Shown here in pieces: positions 29,986 through 38,413 of a stretch of 40,413 nt of DNA. Location: contig JAOABK010000014.1 of NCBI GenBank assembly GCA_026418415.1, forward strand, positions 1-40,413. The letters run 5' to 3'. The notes under the pieces are model-generated. The model made no database searches, was not told the origin of the DNA, and worked only from the letters and a program-made list of their open reading frames with translations. The position numbers and the translations under genes were made by a program. Position 1 is the first letter of the stretch, and each line of letters opens with the position of its first letter. This DNA is from Pseudomonadota bacterium (GTDB lineage Bacteria; CALINM01).

Positions 29986-30608
29986 TCTTTGGTCTCAGCT
30001 AAACTTGCCTCAAGTTGAGCCTTCTTTTCTTCCTCTGTTAATTCCCTTTCTTCTTTAGGTGGTACTACTGTTGCAACTGCTATAGATGGGTTCTCAGCAA
30101 GGCTTACACCTTCAGGAAGTTTTATTTCTCCAAAATGTATTGAATCTCCAATATCAAGGCTTGAAACATCAACCTCTATAAAGTCTGGAACATTTTCTGG
30201 CATAGTTTTAATTGTTATTTCATGCCTTTCTTGTTCTAAAATACCACCCTTTGTTACACCTATTGGCTTACCGGTTAACTTTATCGGTACATCTATTTTA
30301 ATCAATTCCTTTTCAGGAACAATGTAAAAGTCTATGTGAAGTATTTTGTCTGAGACAGGATCTTTATCAATATCTTTTATAAAAGCCCTTTTACCGTTTA
30401 GAATTGAATCGGTGCTTTCAATATTAAAAAGAATTGTTTTTCCTTTTTTTAAATTTTTACTTAATTCTTTACTGTTTACTATACCCAAATAATTTTCATT
30501 TTTTGAACTATAAAGTACTACTGGTATCTTTCCATCTTTTCTTAATGCCCTTGAATGGTTTTTCCCTGCACTTTCCCTTTTTTCCAGCCTTATAGATACT
30601 GTTTCCAT
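29982..30608 (-). CDS. rplY: 50S ribosomal protein bL25 (general stress protein Ctc form)
   Basis: 208 aa, the long two-domain form. Residues 1 to about 92 are the 5S rRNA-binding L25 domain (LEKRESAGKNHSRALRKDGKIPVVLY). About 95-185 is the TL5/CTC beta domain (VPIKLTGKPIGVTKGGILEQ ... DFIEVDVSSLDIGDSIHFGEIKLPEGV). The tail is acidic and Glu-rich (ELTEEEKKAQLEASLAETKE). SD AAGGAGGA is strong. It lies 26 nt after prs and overlaps pth by 4 nt. Confidence 0.95.
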   Translation of the reverse strand: METVSIRLEKRESAGKNHSRALRKDGKIPVVLYSSKNENYLGIVNSKELSKNLKKGKTILFNIESTDSILNGKRAFIKDIDKDPVSDKILHIDFYIVPEKELIKIDVPIKLTGKPIGVTKGGILEQERHEITIKTMPENVPDFIEVDVSSLDIGDSIHFGEIKLPEGVSLAENPSIAVATVVPPKEERELTEEEKKAQLEASLAETKE

Positions 30609-30634
30609 AATCCCATCCTCCTTTTTAATAATTT

Positions 30635-31576
30635 TTATACAAATAGAGCACTTAAAGAACCACCCGAAGTAATTCTCCTGATCGCTTCTCCAATAAGATT
30701 GCTTATGGATACAACAGTAATCTTTCCAGATTGTTTTGCCCTTTCAGATAGGGGAATTGTATCAGTTACAATTACAGTATCGATTGGAGAATTTACAATT
30801 CTATCAATAGCAGGCCCAGAAAAGACCGCATGAGTTGCACAGGCATAGATTTTTTTTGCTCCATTTTGTTTTAGTGCTTCTGCGGAATTGCAAAGGGTGC
30901 CTGCAGTATCAATCATGTCATCAACTAATATGGCAACTTTGTCTTCAACATTACCGATTATATGCATAACTTCTGACTGATTCGGCTTTTCCCTCCTTTT
31001 GTCAATAATTGCAAGTGTTGCGTTTAGTCTTTTTGCATATTCTCTTGCCCTTTCAACACCACCTGCATCGGGAGAAACGATAACAAGGTTTTCTTCCTGT
31101 AACATTTTTAGATGTTCAAGCAGGGTAGGTGAAGCATAAAGATTATCAACGGGAATATTAAAAAATCCCTGAATCTGTCCAGCATGCAAATCCACAGTCA
31201 GTACCCTATGGGCACCAGCAACAGTAATTAAATCTGCTACAAGTTTTGCAGAAATGGGTGCTCGTGGCGCAACTTTTCTATCCTGTCTTGCATAACCGTA
31301 ATAGGGAATAACTGCTGCAATTGTTCTTGCTGAAGCGCGTTTTAAAGCATCTATAATAATTAATAATTCCATTAAATTATCATTTACCGGTGGACATGTA
31401 GATTGAATAACGAAAACATCTTTACTTCTCACATTTTCATCAATCTCAACCATTACCTCGCCATCAGAGAATCTTTTAACCTTGGCTGGAGTAAGTTTTA
31501 TACCTAAATATTGAGCAATTTTTTCAGCAAGTTCTGTATTAGAAGTACCAGCAATTAACATAGGAAGATTATCCAT
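30635..31576 (-). CDS. prs: Ribose-phosphate pyrophosphokinase
   Basis: 313 aa, the class I length. FVIQSTCPPVNDNLMELLIIIDALKRASA is the flexible and regulatory region. IPYYGYARQDRKVAPRAPISAKLVADLI contains the ATP-binding RQD and catalytic loop residues, and VAILVDDMIDTAGTL is the PRPP loop. It makes PRPP for purines, pyrimidines, His and Trp, so it feeds the pathway of purH, which is nearby but on another unit. SD GAGGAG lies 5 nt before the ATG. Confidence 0.96.
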   Translation of the reverse strand: MDNLPMLIAGTSNTELAEKIAQYLGIKLTPAKVKRFSDGEVMVEIDENVRSKDVFVIQSTCPPVNDNLMELLIIIDALKRASARTIAAVIPYYGYARQDRKVAPRAPISAKLVADLITVAGAHRVLTVDLHAGQIQGFFNIPVDNLYASPTLLEHLKMLQEENLVIVSPDAGGVERAREYAKRLNATLAIIDKRREKPNQSEVMHIIGNVEDKVAILVDDMIDTAGTLCNSAEALKQNGAKKIYACATHAVFSGPAIDRIVNSPIDTVIVTDTIPLSERAKQSGKITVVSISNLIGEAIRRITSGGSLSALFV

Positions 31577-31637
31577 ACTGACTCCTCTAAGTTTTATTTT
31601 AATAATAAGTTAAACCATTTTTTACAAAAAATCAAAT

Positions 31638-32009
31638 TTACAGTTTTTCTATGAGTATTTTTTTGATTCCCCTTAATCCTTTAAAAACCTCGGGATCATC
31701 GGTTATCCTACCCACAATATTAACTTCGCTTGCTGGGACAGGGTCGTTACTTGTACTCATAGGAGTGGGACCAAAAAAGATACATAATGCATTTCCCGGT
31801 GGCCAGTATCCAATATCACCAACCTTTACTTTCCTTGTAGAAGTATTATCATTGCCATAACTAACAGGGATAGTAAAATAAAACTCCTCACCCCACTCAT
31901 TTATGCTACTCTCTATAGGGAGGGCTTCAAATATTTTTTTTGCACAATCTGTGTCGAAAAGTTCAGCATTAATTATTTTGTCTTTAATAATTATTCTTAT
32001 TTTTGACAT
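31638..32009 (-). CDS. Cyclophilin-like fold protein (TM1367/COG2164 type)
   Basis: 123 aa. The sequence has the family's conserved beta-rich pattern: INEWGEEFYFTIPV, VKVGDIGYWPPGNALCIFFGPTPMS and VNIVGRITDDPEVFKGL. Proteins of this family (structure known for Thermotoga TM1367) adopt a cyclophilin-like barrel, but no peptidyl-prolyl isomerase activity or biological role is established. The good SD GGAGGT lies just before the ATG. It is 61 nt upstream of prs on the same strand and could be cotranscribed. It is divergent from the GGDEF gene. Confidence 0.8.
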   Translation of the reverse strand: MSKIRIIIKDKIINAELFDTDCAKKIFEALPIESSINEWGEEFYFTIPVSYGNDNTSTRKVKVGDIGYWPPGNALCIFFGPTPMSTSNDPVPASEVNIVGRITDDPEVFKGLRGIKKILIEKL

Positions 32010-32032
32010 TTTTAATACCTCCGCAAATATCC

Positions 32033-32061
32033 TTGTATTTTAATTTACAAAGTTATATACT
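32033..32061 (+). promoter_or_regulatory. Predicted promoter of the GGDEF gene (leaderless)
   Basis: TTGTAT (32033-32038), exactly 17 bp, TATACT (32056-32061), then 8 nt to the ATG at 32070. No SD is present: the intervening bases are almost all T. This is the cleanest of the leaderless-type promoters in the window. Confidence 0.55.
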
Positions 32062-32069
32062 TTTTTTAA

Positions 32070-33971
32070 ATGTTAAAAGAATCTAACACTTATAAATATT
32101 TTCAGAAATTTATCAATATTATAACTTTTAGAGACATCCCACTGCAAAAGAAATTTCTTTTATTTTCAGTAGGTTCTCTCTTCTGGTTAATGGTTGTTGC
32201 TGGCATAGGCTTAACCTTTATGTTCTATATGGATAGCAGTTCAAAAAAAATGGTAGATGTAAATGTTCCCCATTCGAAGACTGTTAATCTTGTATATAGC
32301 AATGTTAGGGAGGTTTGTGTTGCAGTTCATAAGATAATAGTTAGTGAAGATAAAGCTCTAGCGGAGAAGAATCATGAAAGGGCAATATCAAGGCTAAGGG
32401 AAAGTAAAGATTATTTAGATACTCTATTGACTGGAGGCAAAATAACATATGCAACCAGGATCAGTGAAAACAACACTATAGATTTTCTTGTTCAACCAGT
32501 TAGAAATTCTGAACAAAGAAAGATAATTGAGAATCTGAAGAAAAATATTGATTTATTATCATCGAATGTCAATGAGATCTGGGATTTAAAAACAAAAAAT
32601 AAATCAATAAATAATCTTAAAGAAAAATTAGCGGAGTATGACATACTTGTCCTGCAAACAGAGAGAAATCTTATGAACCTATTAAATATTATGGACAAGG
32701 AATGGAATGATTTTTCAGAGTATATGTCTCTGCGGATAAAAATGGCAATTCTTTTAATGAGTTTGATTCTTATTATCGTTATTATATTATATTTCATTTT
32801 TGGCAGTTTAATATCCAAGGCTTTAAAAAAACCAATTCTTGAAATCATAAATCAAATTAAAGCGCTTTCTACAGGTGAGATTGACTTAACAAAGAAAATA
32901 GAAGTATCCTCTAAGGATGAGCTTGGTGAGCTTTCGAGGGAGTTTAACAAATTAATGGAAACCATTTCCCATGTTGCTCAGTTTAAGAAAATAGCTGAGG
33001 AAGATGATACTCTACAAGATGTTTATAATAGATTAGGCAAGATATTTGTTGATGAATTAGGGCTTAGAGATGTAATAATTTATGAAGTTTCTAACAGTAA
33101 GAAAAACATGAAGATTGTTTATCCACCTGAGTTAGAAGGGACCGAGGCAAATTGCTCAATGGATATTCAGTTAGACAGTGATTTGTGCAGGGCAAAGAGA
33201 ACGGGACACGAAGTCTCTTCACTTGATTATCCAGAAATATGTAAGTTTTTTATTGAAAGTGATAAGCATAGCCATATTTGTGTTCCTATGATGATTAGTG
33301 GGAATGTGGGTGGAGTTGTTCAATTTGTATGTGGAAAAAATGTTAGTTGTGATATGGATTTTAAAAATAAAATCAGCAGGGCAAAACAATATATTAGGGA
33401 AATACAGCCTGTTATAGAAACCAAAAGGTTAACTAATACCCTAAAGGAATCAGCAATAAGGGATGCATTAACTGGTCTTTATAATAGAAGATTTCTGGAA
33501 GAAAGCTATGAAAGCATTGTTGCTGGAATTCAAAGAAGGGGCAAAAATTTAGGGCTCCTTATGTGTGATTTAGACTTTTTTAAAAATATAAATGATGTTT
33601 ATGGTCATGATGTGGGTGATATTGTTTTAAAAGAGACAGCGAGTGTAATTAGAAAAAATGTAAGAGCCTCTGATTTTGTAGTTAGATTTGGAGGAGAAGA
33701 GTTTCTTGTAATATTGGTTGACATTAGGGACGAGGAAGCTTTTAATGTAGCAGAGAAGATTAGGGAGAAAGTAGAGGAAACAAAGATCAAAATAACTGGT
33801 GGGGTCATCCAGAAGACTATTAGTATTGGGGTAAGTGAGTTTCCAAAGGATGCTCAAAACTTCTGGCAATCTATAAAGTATGCTGATGTAGCGCTTTATA
33901 AAGCCAAGGAAAGAGGCAGAAATAGGGTAATTAGATTTACTCCAGACATGTGGGAAGAAGAAAAATATTAA
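32070..33971 (+). CDS. Membrane-bound diguanylate cyclase (sensor-HAMP-GAF-GGDEF)
   Basis: 633 aa. TM1 about 29-53, a periplasmic helical sensor region about 54-222 (four-helix-bundle-like), TM2 about 225-245, HAMP about 246-300 (PILEIINQIKALSTGEIDLTKKI). A GAF-like segment at about 300-440 has several Cys (EANCSMDI, DLCRAKR, EICKFF, CGKNVSCD). The GGDEF domain from about 458 begins ALTGLYNRRFLEESY, with the active site GGEEF near 541-545 and an RxxD inhibitory site (RASD) five residues before it. It should make c-di-GMP in response to an external signal and could control the type IV pili. It is a single gene. The Cys-rich GAF might bind a metal or heme, but that is a guess. Confidence 0.93.
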   Translation: MLKESNTYKYFQKFINIITFRDIPLQKKFLLFSVGSLFWLMVVAGIGLTFMFYMDSSSKKMVDVNVPHSKTVNLVYSNVREVCVAVHKIIVSEDKALAEKNHERAISRLRESKDYLDTLLTGGKITYATRISENNTIDFLVQPVRNSEQRKIIENLKKNIDLLSSNVNEIWDLKTKNKSINNLKEKLAEYDILVLQTERNLMNLLNIMDKEWNDFSEYMSLRIKMAILLMSLILIIVIILYFIFGSLISKALKKPILEIINQIKALSTGEIDLTKKIEVSSKDELGELSREFNKLMETISHVAQFKKIAEEDDTLQDVYNRLGKIFVDELGLRDVIIYEVSNSKKNMKIVYPPELEGTEANCSMDIQLDSDLCRAKRTGHEVSSLDYPEICKFFIESDKHSHICVPMMISGNVGGVVQFVCGKNVSCDMDFKNKISRAKQYIREIQPVIETKRLTNTLKESAIRDALTGLYNRRFLEESYESIVAGIQRRGKNLGLLMCDLDFFKNINDVYGHDVGDIVLKETASVIRKNVRASDFVVRFGGEEFLVILVDIRDEEAFNVAEKIREKVEETKIKITGGVIQKTISIGVSEFPKDAQNFWQSIKYADVALYKAKERGRNRVIRFTPDMWEEEKY

Positions 33972-34021
33972 CTTTTTTCAAAGTTCACACAAAATAATTA
34001 AACAAAAATAATCTCGTTTTT

Positions 34022-34050
34022 TTGTAAAAGCCCCTCTTAGATGGTATAAT
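34022..34050 (+). promoter_or_regulatory. Predicted promoter of the COG4315-type gene
   Basis: TTGTAA (34022-34027), a 17-bp spacer and TATAAT (34045-34050). The start codon is 47 nt downstream with SD AAGGAGGAGG, so the message is leadered. It lies in the 126-bp gap after the GGDEF gene. Confidence 0.6.
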
Positions 34051-34097
34051 TTATTTGTAATTAAATTAGTTCTTTAGAAAAAAATAAGGAGGAGGGT

Positions 34098-34517
34098 ATG
34101 CAAAGATTTTTATTTCTTATTCTCTTAATATCGTCTCTATTTTTAGGAAATAGCCTTGTTATGGGAACGGAAAGCTCAATAAAGGTATTAGAAAAAGAAG
34201 GTATCGGGAAATATCTTGCAGATAGTTCTGGAAAAACTCTTTATTGGTTTAAAAAAGACTCACCTGGCAAAAGCGCTTGCATGGGTCCATGCATTGAAAG
34301 ATGGCCTATTTTTTATGTGGAAAATATATCAGTTCCAAAGGGTATAAACAAGGAAGATTTTGGTACAATAACCAGAGAAGATGGTAAAAAACAGACCACC
34401 TTCAGAGGGTATCCTCTTTATTACTGGATAAATGATAAACAAGCTGGTGATACAACCGGACATGGTGTAAACAACGTTTGGTTTGTAATAAATCCAGATA
34501 CTTTTCCACCCAAATGA
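34098..34517 (+). CDS. Secreted COG4315-type protein (Lipoprotein_15 repeat)
   Basis: 139 aa. A signal peptide (QRFLFLILLISSLFLGNSLVMG, cleavage likely near residue 23) has no lipobox Cys, so the protein is probably periplasmic or exported rather than lipidated. Two family repeats follow: YLADSSGKTLYWFKKDSPGKSACMGPCIERWPIF with the paired Cys of the CxGxC motif, and FRGYPLYYWINDKQAGDTTGHGVNNVWFVI. Proteins of this family are common and uncharacterised; some lie near redox or cytochrome genes. It has its own promoter and terminator, so it is monocistronic. SD is excellent. Confidence 0.88.
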   Translation: MQRFLFLILLISSLFLGNSLVMGTESSIKVLEKEGIGKYLADSSGKTLYWFKKDSPGKSACMGPCIERWPIFYVENISVPKGINKEDFGTITREDGKKQTTFRGYPLYYWINDKQAGDTTGHGVNNVWFVINPDTFPPK

Positions 34518-34529
34518 TAAATTATAAAG

Positions 34530-34568
34530 CCCCAGCACATAAATTAATTGTGTTGGGGGTTTATTTGG
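34530..34568 (+). terminator. Rho-independent terminator
   Basis: CCCCAGCACA (34530-34539) pairs over 10 bp, with one G-U, with TGTGTTGGGG (34549-34558). A 9-nt AT loop separates the arms, and GTTTATTT follows. It lies 12 nt after the stop of the COG4315-type gene. Confidence 0.85.
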
Positions 34569-34586
34569 ATCTAAATCTTTATTATC

Positions 34587-34614
34587 TTGACATAATTTTT
34601 CATTGTGATAAAAA
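34587..34614 (+). promoter_or_regulatory. Predicted promoter of the deacetylase gene (leaderless)
   Basis: A perfect TTGACA (34587-34592), a 16-bp spacer and TAAAAA (34609-34614), preceded by TGTGA. Only 7 nt separate it from the ATG at 34622 and no SD is present. The -10 is weak, the -35 strong. Confidence 0.5.
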
Positions 34615-34621
34615 TTGAACT

Positions 34622-35542
34622 ATGAAAGTTTGCCTTATTTATGACGATATTTTTTTACAGCATCACATGCCCCCCTTTCATCCAGAATCTGTAGACAGAT
34701 TGAAGGCGATCCTTGAAGCAATTAAAAACAGCAAAAATATAGAGGGTTCTATAGAATGGTTAAAACCAAGGAAAGCAACAAAACAAGAGGTTACCCTCGT
34801 TCATGATGAGTATTATTATGATTTTATAATGAATAGTAAAGTAGGTTATTTAGACAGTGATACCTATCTGTCTGAAGGCACAAAAGAAGCGGCGCTTTAT
34901 GCAGTAGGGGCGGTTTTAACTGCCATTGAAAGTATAACCGAGGAGAGAAAAAGGTTTTTCTGTTTGGTTCGACCACCAGGTCATCATGCTGAAAGGGATG
35001 AAGCTATGGGTTTTTGCATTTTCAATAACGTGGCTGTAGGTGCAGAATTTGCAAAAAGCAAGGGATATAAACGTTCATATATTGTTGATTTTGATGTCCA
35101 TCATGGAAATGGCACCCAACATATCTTTCAAGCCGATCCAGATGTTTTTTATTTTAGCACACACCAATCTCCCCTTTATCCGGGAACGGGAAGATCATCA
35201 GAAAGGGGAATAGGAGCGGGAGAGGGAACTACGTTAAACATTCCTTTAAGACCTGGAGCAGGTGATGCAGAGTTAATAGAAATTTACAGTAATGATTTTG
35301 TTAATTCCTTTAATGAGTTTAACCCTGAGATACTTTTTGTGTCAGCAGGATATGATTTAAGGGATAAAGATCCCCTTGCATCACTCAATGTAACTAAAGA
35401 TGGAATTAGAAAAATAGTTAATATATTACTGACCACTGCTAAAAAAATACCTGTAATATTTTCTTTAGAAGGTGGGTACAATCTTTCCGCTCTTGCTGAG
35501 TCTGTTGTCATAACAATAGAAGAGATGATTGCTAACGATTAG
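34622..35542 (+). CDS. Histone-deacetylase-like amidohydrolase (class II/AcuC-like)
   Basis: 306 aa. The zinc-dependent deacetylase motifs are complete: RPPGHHAERDEAMGFCIFNN with the catalytic His pair, DFDVHHGNGTQ and SAGYD holding the Asp/His/Asp zinc ligands, and LEGGYNL near the end. SAGYDLRDKDPLASLNVT is typical of the bacterial class II group, which deacetylates polyamines, acetylated lysines or other acyl amides. It is alone between a terminator upstream and uvrD 94 nt downstream. Substrate cannot be told from sequence; acetylpolyamine amidohydrolase is one alternative. Confidence 0.92.
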   Translation: MKVCLIYDDIFLQHHMPPFHPESVDRLKAILEAIKNSKNIEGSIEWLKPRKATKQEVTLVHDEYYYDFIMNSKVGYLDSDTYLSEGTKEAALYAVGAVLTAIESITEERKRFFCLVRPPGHHAERDEAMGFCIFNNVAVGAEFAKSKGYKRSYIVDFDVHHGNGTQHIFQADPDVFYFSTHQSPLYPGTGRSSERGIGAGEGTTLNIPLRPGAGDAELIEIYSNDFVNSFNEFNPEILFVSAGYDLRDKDPLASLNVTKDGIRKIVNILLTTAKKIPVIFSLEGGYNLSALAESVVITIEEMIAND

Positions 35543-35635
35543 TACATCAATCAGTGGTGATAGTATATCTAAACTTTATTTTTCCGCCAAAATCATTTAA
35601 AATATCCATCTATCAAAATTTTCAAGGAGTTTCTC

Positions 35636-37762
35636 ATTAATATTTTAGCCCATTTGAATGAAGAGCAAAAGGAAGCGGTCAAGCATTTTGAAGGTCCGCT
35701 TTTAATCCTTGCTGGAGCAGGTTCTGGTAAAACCAGAACTATAATTTACAGAATTGCCTATCTTGTTTTAAATTATGGAGTATCTCCCCATTCAATTTTA
35801 GCACTTACCTTTACAAATAAGGCTGCAAGAGAGATGATACAGAGACTGCATAATTTTCCCGATGGCAAAATATTTAGGAATGTCAATGCCTCTACATTTC
35901 ACTCCTTTGGACATAGATTTTTGATAACCAATGCACAAAAAATTAATATATCGCCAAACTTTCAGGTTTTAGATGAAGAAGATCAAAAAAGGCTCTTAGG
36001 AGAAGTTTTGGCTTATTTAAGTATCTCAAAAGATGAAATAGCGCCTAAAAATGTTCAAAGGGTTATTGATGAATGGAAAAATACTGGATTAGAAATGGAA
36101 GAATTTCTTAATAAAGGATTTTACTTTGATTTTCTTAAGGGCAAGTACAGGGATATTTTAAGCAAATATGAGGAACTAAAAAGAGAAAGAGGGCTTGTAG
36201 ATTTTGGAGATCTTTTAATGATTCCCTATTTGACTTTAAAAAAAGATGAGGACTTAGCAAAGAGATACAGCGAAAGATATAAATTTATCCTTGTTGATGA
36301 GTATCAGGACACAAATGCAATACAGTATAAATTATTAAAACTACTCACAAAAACTCATAGGAATCTTACTGTTGTTGGCGATGACGACCAATCAATTTAT
36401 AGCTTTCGCGGTGCAGAAATAAGAAACATACTTGATTTCAAAAAAGACTTTCCCGATGCAAAAATTATAAGCCTTGGCAAAAATTATAGATCTACAAGGA
36501 TTATAATAGAAGCTGCAAATGCAGTTATCAAATCAAATCTTCAAAGAATGGATAAGGTGCTGATCCCAACAAAAGAAGAAGGAGAAAAGATAAAATTAAC
36601 CAACTACTTTGACGAGAAACAAGAAGCTCTGGGGATTGTTCAAGAGATACAAAATCTAATTTATAAGGGCTATAAATATCAGGACATAGCAATTTTTTAT
36701 AGAACAAATCAGCTTTCAAGGCGTTTTGAAGATGCTTTAAGAAGGGCGAAAATTCCCTATAAAGTTTATGGAGGCTTTAGATTTTACAACAGAAAAGAAG
36801 TAAAGGATATACTGGCTTTTATCAGATTTTTGTGCAATAGAAAGGATGTGATGAGTTTTTCAAGGCTTGCGGTATATTCAATGGATGGGGTTGGTAAAAC
36901 AACTCTTGACAAAATTTTTAAGTTTATAACAGAAGAAAGGGATATTATAGAAGCCATAAAAATGTTTATAATTCAGGAAGGAGAAAAAAAGAAGGCATCT
37001 ATAAACTGTCTAAACTTCCTTGCGCTTTTTGAAAAAATTGAAAAGCTATATGATAATGATACTCCAGCAAATTTGATAGATAACATAATAAAACTCACTG
37101 GATATGAGAAATACCTGTTAGATGAATCTAAGGATGAAAAAGAAGCAGAAGAGAGAATGAAAAACATTGAAGAACTAAAAGTAGCTCTTATGGAAAACTA
37201 TAAAGAAGGCAGATCCTATACAGAATTTATAAATGAGCTTGTATTAGAAGATATTACTGAAGAGGAGATAGGCAATCAGGTAGTGTTAATGACAGTTCAT
37301 GCTTCAAAAGGTCTTGAATTTCCTGTTGTATTTATAGTTGCTCTTGAAGACGATATATTTCCTCACATGTATTCTAAGGATGAGAAAAACGAAGAGGAAG
37401 AAAGGCGTCTTTTCTACGTTGCAATAACGAGGGCAAAGGAGAGGTTATATTTAAGTTATTGTGATATAAGAAATGGAAGGGGCATGAGAGTCTCTCCCTT
37501 TTTGAAAGATATACCAGCTTGGTTAATAGAAAAAAACTTTGTGGAAGATAATAATATTGCCCATTTTGAAGAACCCAAAAGGGTTTTTGTTGAAAAACAT
37601 GAAAATAGAAGTTTTAAAAAAGGGCAGAGAGTACTTCACAATGTTTTTGGTTATGGTAAAATTATTCAAAAAATATCTGATAGTAGTGATCCAATCTGGC
37701 TTGTTGAGTTTGAAAAAGGAGAGTTAAAAAGAATAGCAGAATCTTTTCTAAGGATTTTATAG
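35636..37762 (+). CDS. uvrD: ATP-dependent DNA helicase UvrD/PcrA
   Basis: 708 aa if started at the ATT at 35636, 702 aa from the first conventional start, TTG 35654. I prefer ATT: SD AAGGAG (35624-35629) sits 6 nt before it but 24 nt before the TTG, and the extra residues give NILAHLNEEQKEAV, which matches the usual UvrD/PcrA start (ILxxLNxEQxEAV). Helicase motifs: GAGSGKT (I), TFTNKAAREM (Ia), VDEYQDTN (II), VVGDDDQSIYSFRGA (III), LGKNYRS (IV), TVHASKGLEFPVVFIV (V) and YVAITRAKERLYLS (VI). The C-terminal 50 residues (FKKGQRVLHNVFGYGKI...) form the Tudor-like domain that binds RNA polymerase in PcrA. It acts in repair and in backtracking of RNA polymerase. Confidence 0.94.
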   Translation: MNILAHLNEEQKEAVKHFEGPLLILAGAGSGKTRTIIYRIAYLVLNYGVSPHSILALTFTNKAAREMIQRLHNFPDGKIFRNVNASTFHSFGHRFLITNAQKINISPNFQVLDEEDQKRLLGEVLAYLSISKDEIAPKNVQRVIDEWKNTGLEMEEFLNKGFYFDFLKGKYRDILSKYEELKRERGLVDFGDLLMIPYLTLKKDEDLAKRYSERYKFILVDEYQDTNAIQYKLLKLLTKTHRNLTVVGDDDQSIYSFRGAEIRNILDFKKDFPDAKIISLGKNYRSTRIIIEAANAVIKSNLQRMDKVLIPTKEEGEKIKLTNYFDEKQEALGIVQEIQNLIYKGYKYQDIAIFYRTNQLSRRFEDALRRAKIPYKVYGGFRFYNRKEVKDILAFIRFLCNRKDVMSFSRLAVYSMDGVGKTTLDKIFKFITEERDIIEAIKMFIIQEGEKKKASINCLNFLALFEKIEKLYDNDTPANLIDNIIKLTGYEKYLLDESKDEKEAEERMKNIEELKVALMENYKEGRSYTEFINELVLEDITEEEIGNQVVLMTVHASKGLEFPVVFIVALEDDIFPHMYSKDEKNEEEERRLFYVAITRAKERLYLSYCDIRNGRGMRVSPFLKDIPAWLIEKNFVEDNNIAHFEEPKRVFVEKHENRSFKKGQRVLHNVFGYGKIIQKISDSSDPIWLVEFEKGELKRIAESFLRIL

Positions 37763-38026
37763 ATGCCTTTACAGGGAAGTCCAAAAAAGTTAGCAGAAGA
37801 CATTTCAAAGGGGTATTTCTACGTAACCCCACCCTACTTAAAAAACCTATCAACTGGTGAATTTAAGGAGCTATACAATGCTTTAAAGATAGTACAAAGG
37901 GATGTTAGATCAATAGTAACTACAACTCAAGAAGATACAAAAGACAAGCAGATGAGACTTATGAGGCTTAACCAAGTATTAACATTAATGGAAAACTATG
38001 CAAGGAAATATAAAATAATTTTGTAA
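37763..38026 (+). CDS. Small protein of unknown function downstream of uvrD
   Basis: 87 aa. The ATG directly follows the uvrD stop, so translation is likely coupled. The sequence is basic and mostly helical (STGEFKELYNALKIVQRDVRSI ... KQMRLMRLNQVLTLMENYARKYKI), with no signal peptide, TM or metal motif. I do not recognise a family. Its position suggests a partner of UvrD, but nothing in the sequence proves that. It ends 4 nt from the convergent yacG. Confidence 0.65.
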   Translation: MPLQGSPKKLAEDISKGYFYVTPPYLKNLSTGEFKELYNALKIVQRDVRSIVTTTQEDTKDKQMRLMRLNQVLTLMENYARKYKIIL

Positions 38027-38030
38027 AAGA

Positions 38031-38207
38031 TTAATCAGAATCCTCTTTTTCCTCTGGGCTATTATCATCTTCCATAACAGGGATCGAATAATCACCTCGA
38101 AGCCATTTTCCTAAATCAATTAATTTACACCTTTCAGAACAAAAGGGTCTGTATGGATTATTTTCCCAATTAACCTTTGTGGAACATGTGGGACACTTTA
38201 CAAGCAT
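38031..38207 (-). CDS. yacG: DNA gyrase inhibitor YacG (zinc-binding)
   Basis: 58 aa: starts [15 protein letters not shown], then [20 protein letters not shown] and GDYSIP. CxxC...CxxxC (CPTC and CSERC) is the four-Cys zinc site of YacG, and [14 protein letters not shown] is the family signature. YacG binds GyrB in E. coli and blocks DNA binding. The tail is acidic ([13 protein letters not shown]). It lies 16 nt downstream of the tRNA-Gly gene on the same strand and has no separate promoter that I can see, so it may be transcribed with that tRNA. Confidence 0.9.
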   Translation of the reverse strand: MLVKCPTCSTKVNWENNPYRPFCSERCKLIDLGKWLRGDYSIPVMEDDNSPEEKEDSD

Positions 38208-38223
38208 GGCACTAAAAACTTAA

Positions 38224-38295
38224 AGCGGGCGACGGGATTCGAACCCGCGACAGCAAGCTTGGGAAGCTTGAACTCTACCCCTGAGCTACGCCCGC
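38224..38295 (-). tRNA. tRNA-Gly (anticodon CCC)
   Basis: 72 nt including discriminator U. The acceptor GCGGGCG pairs with CGCCCGC. The D arm is GCTC...GAGT. The anticodon stem CAAGC/GCTTG holds loop TTCCCAA (anticodon CCC, reads GGG). The T arm CGGG-TTCGAAT-CCCG is standard. Discriminator U fits bacterial tRNA-Gly. CCA is not encoded. Confidence 0.95.
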
Positions 38296-38308
38296 AGTAT
38301 TTTACTCT

Positions 38309-38337
38309 ATTATAAGTCTGATTATAATATAAGTCAA
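38309..38337 (-). promoter_or_regulatory. tRNA-Gly promoter
   Basis: On the minus strand TTGACT (38332-38337), a 17-bp spacer and TATAAT (38309-38314). It ends 13 nt before the tRNA 5' end. This is the best sigma-70-type promoter of the window and would also serve yacG. Confidence 0.75.
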
Positions 38338-38413
38338 TGATGAGGGATTACGAGGAATCAAAAAGCGTTTAAAAGAGTGATAATTGCATCTTATAGTTCT
38401 AAATTTAAAACTA

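Noticed and set aside
33970-33985. Hairpin AACTTT/AAAGTT after the GGDEF gene
   Set aside because: The stem has only 6 bp of mostly A-T pairs and no U-tract follows, so I do not call a terminator.
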